From positions 3,384,001 through 3,448,000 of the forward strand of contig NZ_JAFCJI010000001.1 in the NCBI RefSeq assembly GCF_018131105.1: 64,000 nucleotides of DNA. The letters run 5' to 3'. This DNA is from Bradyrhizobium manausense. GTDB lineage: Bacteria; Pseudomonadota; Alphaproteobacteria; Rhizobiales; Xanthobacteraceae. Positions within the stretch are counted from its first letter, which is position 1. Each line of letters begins with the position of its first letter. The notes under the pieces were generated by a model. The model ran no database searches, was not told where the DNA came from, and saw only the letters and a list, made by a program, of their open reading frames with translations. Shown one piece after another: positions 34,420-42,700 of this stretch. A program made the position numbers and the translations under genes.

Positions 34420-36651
34420 CTACTTCGTCAGCAGCGCATACGCCCCGGTCCAGCCCTCCGGCGGCGGGTTGATCTTGAATTCCTTGATGCGGGCTTCGTA
34501 GAGCTTGAACAGCTTTTCCAGCGTATCGGCGTCCTCGCTGCGGCGGCCGCGTTCGATGGCGTCCAGTGCGCCCTGCCAATCGCAGCTGCGGTAGCAGCCG
34601 AGCATCTCGATGGTGATATTGCGAAGGCGCTGGAACGCGCCCGACTGCATCACGTCCTCGCGTCCGGCGATGGCATAGATCACCTCCGGCTCGGTCTTGC
34701 CCTTGACCATGATGAAATCGAGCTCGAGGATCGCGAAACTGTCCTTGGCGGCGAGCGCGGTGCGGGAGCCGACGATGATCGGGAATCCGTATTCCTTGGT
34801 CTGGCCTTCGAGGCGTGAGGCCAGGTTCACGCTGTCGCCGAGCACCGAATAATTCTTCTTCAGGTCCGAACCCATGTTGCCGACCACGCCGATGCCGGTG
34901 TTGAGACCGATACCGACATTGAGCGGAATGTAGATGTGGCCGCCGTCGGCGGCTTCCTGCTCGCGCTCCTTGTTGACCAGGTCGATCTTCTCGAGCATCT
35001 GGATCGCCGCCTCGCAGGCGTTGACCTGGTGCCTGGAATCGTCGAGCGGCGCATTCCAGAACGCCATGATGGCGTCGCCCATATATTTGTCGACGTAGCC
35101 CTTCTCTTCGATGATCACGTCGGTGAGCGGCGTCAGGAAGCGGTTCATCAGCATGATGAGCCCTTGCGGATCCTGCTTGTAGCTCTCAGAGATCGTGGTG
35201 AAGCCACGCACGTCCGAGAACATGATCGTCATCTCGCGCTCTTCGCCGCCGAGCACGACCTTTTCCGGCGACTGCGCCATCTGCTCGACCAGAACCGGCG
35301 ACATGTATTGCGCGAAGATGCCGCGGATCTCCTTCCGCTGCCGCTGCTCGCGCACGAAGCTCGCGAAGATGAAGGTCAGGTAGATCGCCGTCGTCGACAG
35401 CAGCGGATAGGTGAAGTCGATGAGATAGCGGTGCTGCGAGTAGAAGAACCAGGACGTGCCGATCAGGACGGCGCCGAACATCGCACCCGCAAGCACCAGC
35501 CGGACGGGGCCGAGATTCGGCGTGAAGATGATGACGAGGATGCCTATGATCATCGCAGTGAGCAATTCGACGCCGAGCGCGTAGTTCGGCCGTGAGATCG
35601 CGGCGCCGCTCAGGACGCCTTCGAGCACCTGAGCGTGAATCTCGACCCCTGGCATGGCGCGCGACACCGGCGTCGTCTTGATGTCGTTCAGGCCGACCGC
35701 GGAGGTACCGATCAGCACCAGCTTGCCGTTGATCTTGCTCGGCGACACGGTGTTGTCGAGCACGTCGGCCGCCGAGACGTAGATCGACGGATCTTGCCGG
35801 GCATAATGCACCCAGAGCTGACCGTTCTCGTCCGTCGGGATCTCGACACCCTTGAGACGAACGGCGCGTATGCCGGTCTTGTCGGTCCGCACCAGCAGTG
35901 TCGGGGTCCCCGTGACGACCCGCAGGATCTCGAGACTGAGCGAGGGCATGATGTTGCCCTGCGCGAGCATGACCATCGGCACGCGCCGGATCAGGCCGTC
36001 GCGCTCGGTCCTGATCGTGAACAGGCCGCGTCCGGCGGCGACCTTCTCGATGACGGGCACGTTGCGCAAGAGACCCGGGAATTCGAACAGAAAGCGCTCG
36101 GCTCCCGCTTCACCGACCGTTGCCACGCCGGTGAAGGGAAGCTCCCTGTCGATCTCCGACGTGACCGCCGACTGCCCGGTCTCGCCCAGCACCACGCGCG
36201 AGCGCTTGATCGCTTCGGAGAGGACCTGGTCGTTGCTCGGCAGTTCGCGCAGCCTGGTACGCGTGGCGTCGTCCAGATAGCGCATCTGGCTCGCGACCAG
36301 ATCGGGATTGAGCCGGTCGGGCTCGGAAAACACCACGTCGAATCCGATCGCCACCGCGCCGTTGTTGGTGAGGTTGATGATCATGTCCGCGATGCGCGTG
36401 CGCGACCACGGCCACTGACCGAACCTGGCAAGACTCTTGTCGTCGATGTCGACGATGGCGACCGGCCGCACCGTCTTGTGACGGGGATCGATCAGCTGAA
36501 ACATGTCGAAGGTGCGCAGCCGCAGCTCCTGGACCGGCGGCGGGTCCCAGAGCCGAATGACCGCAAACACGATCAGCAACCCAAGGCACACCAGCCGCGC
36601 AAAGCCGAACTTTTGCGCGAACCACCGGCGCCAGATTTTGAGACGTCTCAT
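34420..36651 (-). CDS. CHASE2-domain adenylate/guanylate cyclase (class III)
   Basis: 743-residue membrane signalling enzyme. One N-terminal helix (about 18-36) leads into an extracytoplasmic CHASE2 sensor domain (about 50-330; AIVDIDDKSLARFGQWPWSR is diagnostic). Three closely spaced helices follow (about 350-430), and then a class III cyclase domain (about 455-640). The catalytic metal Asp residues are in MFSDVRGF (about 478) and KYMGDAIMAFWNAP (about 527), with the purine-site Lys in VDKYMGD. LGDSVNLASRLE is present. It should make cAMP (or cGMP) in response to an unknown periplasmic signal. A C-terminal tail of about 60 residues is helical. It lies 125 bp downstream of the giant FecR-domain gene, a neighbour pairing seen in other bacteria. 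Confidence 0.92.
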   Translation of the reverse strand: MRRLKIWRRWFAQKFGFARLVCLGLLIVFAVIRLWDPPPVQELRLRTFDMFQLIDPRHKTVRPVAIVDIDDKSLARFGQWPWSRTRIADMIINLTNNGAVAIGFDVVFSEPDRLNPDLVASQMRYLDDATRTRLRELPSNDQVLSEAIKRSRVVLGETGQSAVTSEIDRELPFTGVATVGEAGAERFLFEFPGLLRNVPVIEKVAAGRGLFTIRTERDGLIRRVPMVMLAQGNIMPSLSLEILRVVTGTPTLLVRTDKTGIRAVRLKGVEIPTDENGQLWVHYARQDPSIYVSAADVLDNTVSPSKINGKLVLIGTSAVGLNDIKTTPVSRAMPGVEIHAQVLEGVLSGAAISRPNYALGVELLTAMIIGILVIIFTPNLGPVRLVLAGAMFGAVLIGTSWFFYSQHRYLIDFTYPLLSTTAIYLTFIFASFVREQRQRKEIRGIFAQYMSPVLVEQMAQSPEKVVLGGEEREMTIMFSDVRGFTTISESYKQDPQGLIMLMNRFLTPLTDVIIEEKGYVDKYMGDAIMAFWNAPLDDSRHQVNACEAAIQMLEKIDLVNKEREQEAADGGHIYIPLNVGIGLNTGIGVVGNMGSDLKKNYSVLGDSVNLASRLEGQTKEYGFPIIVGSRTALAAKDSFAILELDFIMVKGKTEPEVIYAIAGREDVMQSGAFQRLRNITIEMLGCYRSCDWQGALDAIERGRRSEDADTLEKLFKLYEARIKEFKINPPPEGWTGAYALLTK

Positions 36652-36775
36652 GCTGGTCGAGTTTCCCGCAGCCCGTCTTCGGCCAATATCGGGCCGACAA
36701 TACGCAATCGGTTATGCCTTTGATACCGGAATCCGCCGCGGACTGAGGCCGCCGCCGACCCGGCTCGAATGGTCG

Positions 36776-39700
36776 TCAGGCGTGGTTCGCAAGGATGAAA
36801 TCGCTCGCATGCAGACTGCTCGCGACGAGCTTTTTCAGCAGGATCGACTGATGATCGTCGAGCGTAACCAGCGCGTCACTCGCCTGCTGCGTGATGACGA
36901 TGTCGCCGAAGGACTTGATGTCCGTGAACGCGTGCAGATCGATCTTGTCCTGGCCCACCTCGAAATCGACGATCGTGTTCTGGACCGAATGCGTCGAATT
37001 CGTAAAGGTAAACTGGTCCTGTCCGCTGGTCCCGACGAGGATAGGAGCCGTAGGCGGATCGACGACCAGCGTGCCGCCGTTACCGTCGCTGACGAAATGG
37101 AAGCTGTCGATGCTGTAGCTGCCGGCGAACTTGATGATCGCGGTGTCGGTCCCGTCGCTCAGCGTCAGCGCGCCGCCGAGATGGTCGGCATTCTCACTGT
37201 AGCTCACCCCGGTCAAGGTCGAGAAGCCGATGTCCTTGAGGTCGAGCAAGTCCGAATTGGCGACGGTGCCGTCGCCGGCAAAGCCGTTAACGACGCCGGT
37301 GAAATCGGCGGCATGCTGGATCGCGAGCGTGCCGGTGGTTCCGCTGCCGTTGGCGAAGGTCACGACCTGCGACGAAGCCTCGCTGAGGTTCAGCACCGAG
37401 CCGCTCTCGATCGTCATCGGCGCCTCGGCGAGCGGGTCGTAAACGGTGGTGCCGCCATGACCGTCGCTCTGAAGGTGCCAGTTCACGTCCCTGCCGAGGA
37501 ACGACAGGGTGACGTTCGTCGTGCCGTTATAGAAGCCGACGGTGGTGATGTTCGTGTCCGCGTTGTAGTTGGCCTGCGCCGACATCGTGGACGTCCAGGC
37601 GAGATCCTTCAGGTCGATCAGATTGTTGGACGAGAGCGAGGCTCCGGCCGGAGAACCCGAGATCAGTCCATGGAAATCCCTGGACTCGTCGAGGATCAGG
37701 TTGCCGAGCCCGTTGTCGTAATAGACCGTGATTCCCGACACCGAGCCCTCGATCTCCACGACGGCCTTGTTCGAGATCTCGATCGCACCGGTGCCGGTGA
37801 TGTCGCCCTTGATGTCGATCGTCGACACGTCGTTTCCGGAGAACGGGCCGGCCTCGATCAGACCGTTCAGGACGACCTCACCTTTCACGGTAAACACGGT
37901 GCCGGGTTCGGTCAGCAGCGTCACGCCGGAGGCGACGGTGAGGTCCTGGATCGTGACGCTTCCCGTGCTGTCGACGGTGTAGCTTCCGGGCGCATCGAGC
38001 TTGACGTCGTAGCTGGCCGCCGGCACGCCCACGCTCCAGTTCGACGCCGTATTCCAATCTCCGCTGGCCGAATTGATCCAGTGGTCGACCGGAACCAGCT
38101 CGACGGTGGTGCCGCCATTGCCGTCGCTGCTCGTGATGAAATGGGCGTCACTGTAGTCGCCGATGAGCTTGAGCGTGATGCTGTGATTGTGGGTATCGCT
38201 CACGACGAGATTGCCGGTCGCCGAGTTGTAGACGGCCGTGGTCCCGCTGTCCCAGGTGACGGTCGACAGGTCGATCTTCTCATTGGCCGCGAAGCCGGCG
38301 ATCGAACCGCCGAAACTCGCGGTATCGACCTCGAGTTCGGCACCGGCGCCCGCGAAAGTGACGGTCTGCGACACAATGGCATCGAGATAAAGCGTCGCAC
38401 CGGCATCGATCGTAACCGAGCCGGAGCCGGACAGGGAGCCGAACAGCGAGAGGGTCCCGTCGGTGTGGATCTCGATCGTGTTGGTGTTGACGATTTTGCC
38501 CGTGATCGAGGTGGCTCCCCAGCTCTCGATCTTGCCCGAATTGGCGATGCCAAAGGTCAGCCCATCCGCACTCGAGATCGAGGCGCCATCGAGCAAATCG
38601 ATTTCGCCGGCATTATCGATCGTGGACAGGGTACCGAACACGCTGGTCCCCGAAACCGTCCAGGTGCCGCTGCTTTCGTTATCGAAAGTCGCGCTCGCAA
38701 CCGAGATGTTGCCGTTGATATGGCCGGTGTTGTTGATCTCGATCGCGCCGCCGGTCTCGAAGATCGCTGAGGTCGTCGAGGTGACGCTGGCGGCGTCGGG
38801 ACCTATGGTGCCGGAATTGTCGATCGTCGCGGCGCCCGTCGTGTTCTCATGGATGGAGATCGCGGCAGAGCCGCCGGCACCAACCACCGACCCGGTGTTG
38901 GTGATATGCGTCGAGCCGGTGCCGTCCTTCACGACACTGATGCCGAACGAGGCGGTGCCGGTGATGTGCCCGTTGTTCGTGATGGTGACGTCGCCGTCGC
39001 CCTTGGCAACGACGTCGAGACCGACCGCTCCGGTCGCAGCTCCCCCGATCGTCGCGGAAATGTCGCCCGCCCCGGTCGCGCCGTCGTGCAGGACTATACC
39101 ATCGCCGGCAGTGCCGGTGACATCGCCGACCGTCGTCAGCGAGATATTGCCGATGCCGTTCTGGGTGACGGCAATGCCGTTGTTCGCGCCGCTCAGCGTG
39201 CCGGTCGGCGTCAGCACGATGTCGCCGCGGCTGCCGATCGACCCTCCCGACGCCGTGAAGTCGAGCGCATCGCCCTGCGAGGTCGTGATATTGGCATTGC
39301 CGGTGACCGTGAAGGTACCGGCGGTCGTCGCCTGACCGGTGATGGTGCCGGTGAAGCCGTGGCTCGTCTTGTCGAGCTTGAGCGTATCGGCACCGCCCGC
39401 GAAGGTGACGGTCTGCGCGTTGGCGCCACCGAGTTCCAGCGTCGCCTGGTCGTCGATGACCAGCTGACCGGCTCCGGTCAGGCCACCGGAAAGGTTCAGC
39501 GTGCCGGCCTGCACCTCGATGGTGCCGGTGTTGGTGACGGCACCGGCGACGTTGTTGCTGCCCGAGACGCCGTAGAGATGACCAGAATTGTTCAGGCTGC
39601 CGCCGTTGATCGAGACGTCGGACAGATAGAGCTTCGACGTTCCGTCCACCGTGACCATTCCACCGCTATTGGTGACTGTCAGCGACGTCAGCTTGAGGAT

Positions 39701-42700
39701 GCCTCCGCCCAGAGCCATGATGTCCGCGGTGTTGACGATCAGTTCGCCCGTGATGTCGAGCTCGCCATTGTTCGCCTGGATCAGATGGCTGTTGGTGATG
39801 GTGTGGAGCACGTCCGGATCGATCGTCAGCTTGCCGCTGGTGACCGTGATCGTGCCGGTGTTGGTGATGTCGGCACCGGTGATGGCGCTCGTGCCGACGG
39901 ATTCCAGCGTGCCGGCAATGGTCAGCGTGCCGCCCTTGACGGTTGCGCTCGAGAGATCGAGCGTCGAACCGGACGCGACCGACACCGTGCCGCCGGTGTT
40001 GGTTACAATGTTCGAGATCAGCTTCAGCTGACCGTTATTGATCGCCGCCAGCGTGCCGGTATTGGTCACGGCCTCGCCATTGATGTCGAGCTCGCCGCCA
40101 TTGGCCTGGATGGTGCCGCCGTCATTCGTGATCGCGGTCGCGGAGGTCGTCGCCACCAGCGCCAGCACGCCGCCGATCGCTTCGATGAGATACGTGTTCG
40201 ATATATTCGCGTCGGTGATCGTCGTCGCCTTTGACGAAGCCAGCGTACCGGAGACGGACAGCGTGCCGCCCGTCAGGCTCGCACCGCTCAACGTCAGCTT
40301 GCTGCTCCCGTCGACCTTGACGGTGCCGTGATTGGTGATCGCGGTGCCCGCAACGGTCGCATCGTCAAGCGTCAGGGTGACGCCGCTTTCGACCGTGACG
40401 CCGCCCTTGTTCAAGGTGGCGTTGCCGTCGAGCTTGCTGCTGCCGGTGACGTCGATCGCACCGCCGGACAAGCCGTTGTAATTGTTGATGGTGCCGCCTG
40501 ATATCTCGGTCCCCGACAGCGTCAGCGTCTGGCTGTCGTCGATAGTCACCGTGCCGCTGTTGGTCACGACATCGTTGAGCAGCGTCGCCGCGCCCGCGAT
40601 CTCCAGCGTGCCATTGTTGGTGACCGGGCCGCCCTGGATCTTCGCACCGCCCTTGAGCTGGACCGTATTGTCGAGCTCGATGCTGGAATTGTCCGTGATG
40701 ACGGAGCCCGACACCGTAATGCTGTCCAGCGTCAGCTTGGCGCCGGCCGTGACTGCACTCGTGCTCAGCGTCGCGCCGCCATCGATCCTGCTGGCGCCGG
40801 TGACTTGGATAGTGCCGCTGCCGTTGATCGTGCCGCCTGATATCTCCGTGCCTGACAGCGTCAGCGTCTGGCTGCCGTCGACGGTCACTGTGCCGTTATT
40901 CGTCACGACATCATTGAGCAACGTCGCCGCGCCGGCGATCTCCAGCGTGCCATTGTTGGTGACCGGGCCGCCCTGGATCTTCGCACCGCCCTTGAGCTGG
41001 ACCGTATTGTCGAGCTCGATGCTGGAATTGTCCGTGATGACGGAGCCCAACACCGTAATGCCGTCCAGCGTCAGCTTGGCGCCGGCCGTGACTGCACTCG
41101 TGCTCAGCGTCGCGCCGCCATCGATCCTGCTGGCGCCGGTGACGTCGATCGCGCCGCTGCCGTTGATCGTGCCGCCTGATATCTCCGTGCCTGACAGCGT
41201 CAGCGTCTGGCTGCCGTCGACGGTCACTGTGCCGTTATTCGTCACGACATCGTTGAGCAGCGTCGCCGCGCCCGCGATCTCCAGCGTGCCGTTGTTGGTG
41301 ACCGGGCCGCCCTGGATCTTCGCGCCGCCCTTGAGCTGGACCGTATTGTCGAGCTCGATGCTGGAATTGTCCGTGATGACGGAGCCGGACACCGCGATGC
41401 CGTCCAGCGTCAGCTTGGCGTCGGCCGTGACTGCACTCGTGCTCAGCGTCGCGCCGCCATCGATCCTGCTGGCGCCGGTGACGTCGATCGCGCCGCTGCC
41501 GTTGATCGTGCCGCCTGATATCTCCGTGCCTGACAGCGTCAGCGTCTGGCTGCCGTCGACGGTCACTGTGCCGTTATTCGTCACGACATCATTGAGCAAC
41601 GTCGCCGCGCCGGCGATCTCCAGCGTGCCATTGTTGGTGACCGGGCCGCCCTGGATCTTCGCGCCGCCCTTGAGCTGGACCGTATTGTCGAGCTCGATGC
41701 TGGCATTGTTCGTGATCGTTGAGCCGGACACCGTGGTGCCGTCCAGCGTCAGCTTGGCATCGACCGTGACAGTAGCGACGCTGAGCGTGGCACCGTTGTC
41801 GATTGTGCTGGCGCCGGTGACGTCGATGCCGCCGTCGCCCGTGATGGCGCCGCCGCCGATCGTGGCGTCATCCAGCGTCAGGACGGCATTGCCGTCGATG
41901 ATGACGTTGCCGCTCGAATTGTCGACCGTCGAGCCCTGATCGATCGCCAGTGCGCCGTCCAGGACTTCGATGGTGCCCGCATTGGTGACGGTCTCACCGC
42001 TCAGCGCATTGCCGGTACCGCTGGCATTGAAGAGGGCATTGTTGTTCAGGATGCCATCGCTGAGGACGGCATCGCCGGTGAGATCGATCTCGCCATTGAC
42101 GGTGATCGTGCCGGCGCTCTGGAGACCGGCATTGAAGATGGGACCACCTTCGCCCTCGCCGTTCCCGGCACCGATCACGGCTCCGGCACCGATCGTCGCA
42201 TCGTTGACGATCAGCTTCCCGGAAGCGTCGACGGTGATATGGCCGGCATTGGTGACGCTGGAGCCCTGATGGATCGTCAGCGAGCCATTTGCCAGCACCT
42301 CGATCAGACCGGTCGACGTGTTGTCGACGGACTCGGCGGCGAAGCTGGCCGTGCCCTTGACGTTGACCGCGCCCGAGTTGTTCAGCGTCCCGTTCTCGAT
42401 CAGGCTGGTGCCGTCGAGCTCCAGCGTTCCGAGAATGGCGACGGTACCGCCGTCGATCGTCGCGCCATCGACGATCAGCGTCGCGTCGACGTCGGTCTTC
42501 AGCGTGCCGCCGGCATTGTGGATCTCAGCCAGCGTCTTCAGCGTGCCGCCGAACAGCTCGAGCGTGCCGGAATTGGTGATCGTGGTGCCGACGGCGAAAT
42601 CGCCGCCGGCTTTGAGCGTCAGGTATCCGGCATTGGTAAAAACGCTGGTGTCCAGGATCTCGGCCAGGCCGCCGAGTGACATCGTGCCTGTCGCGGCGTT

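Noticed and set aside
32594..34579. Amidase starting at 34579
   Set aside because: The extra N-terminal residues lack family similarity and would overlap the small GatC-like gene; the ATG at 34009 fits both genes.
36503..38770. Long plus-strand open frame (755 codons) opposite the cyclase and adhesin genes
   Set aside because: Arg/Asp/His-rich composition with no domain pattern. It is the antisense shadow of two well-supported minus-strand genes in GC-rich DNA.
40484..41839. The tandem repeats as a CRISPR array or satellite
   Set aside because: Units of 339 bp with no spacers, in frame in a coding sequence, and a whole multiple of three.
40482..41939. Plus-strand frame (485 codons) with a regular repeat
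   Set aside because: Its periodicity simply mirrors the 339-bp repeats of the minus-strand adhesin gene.
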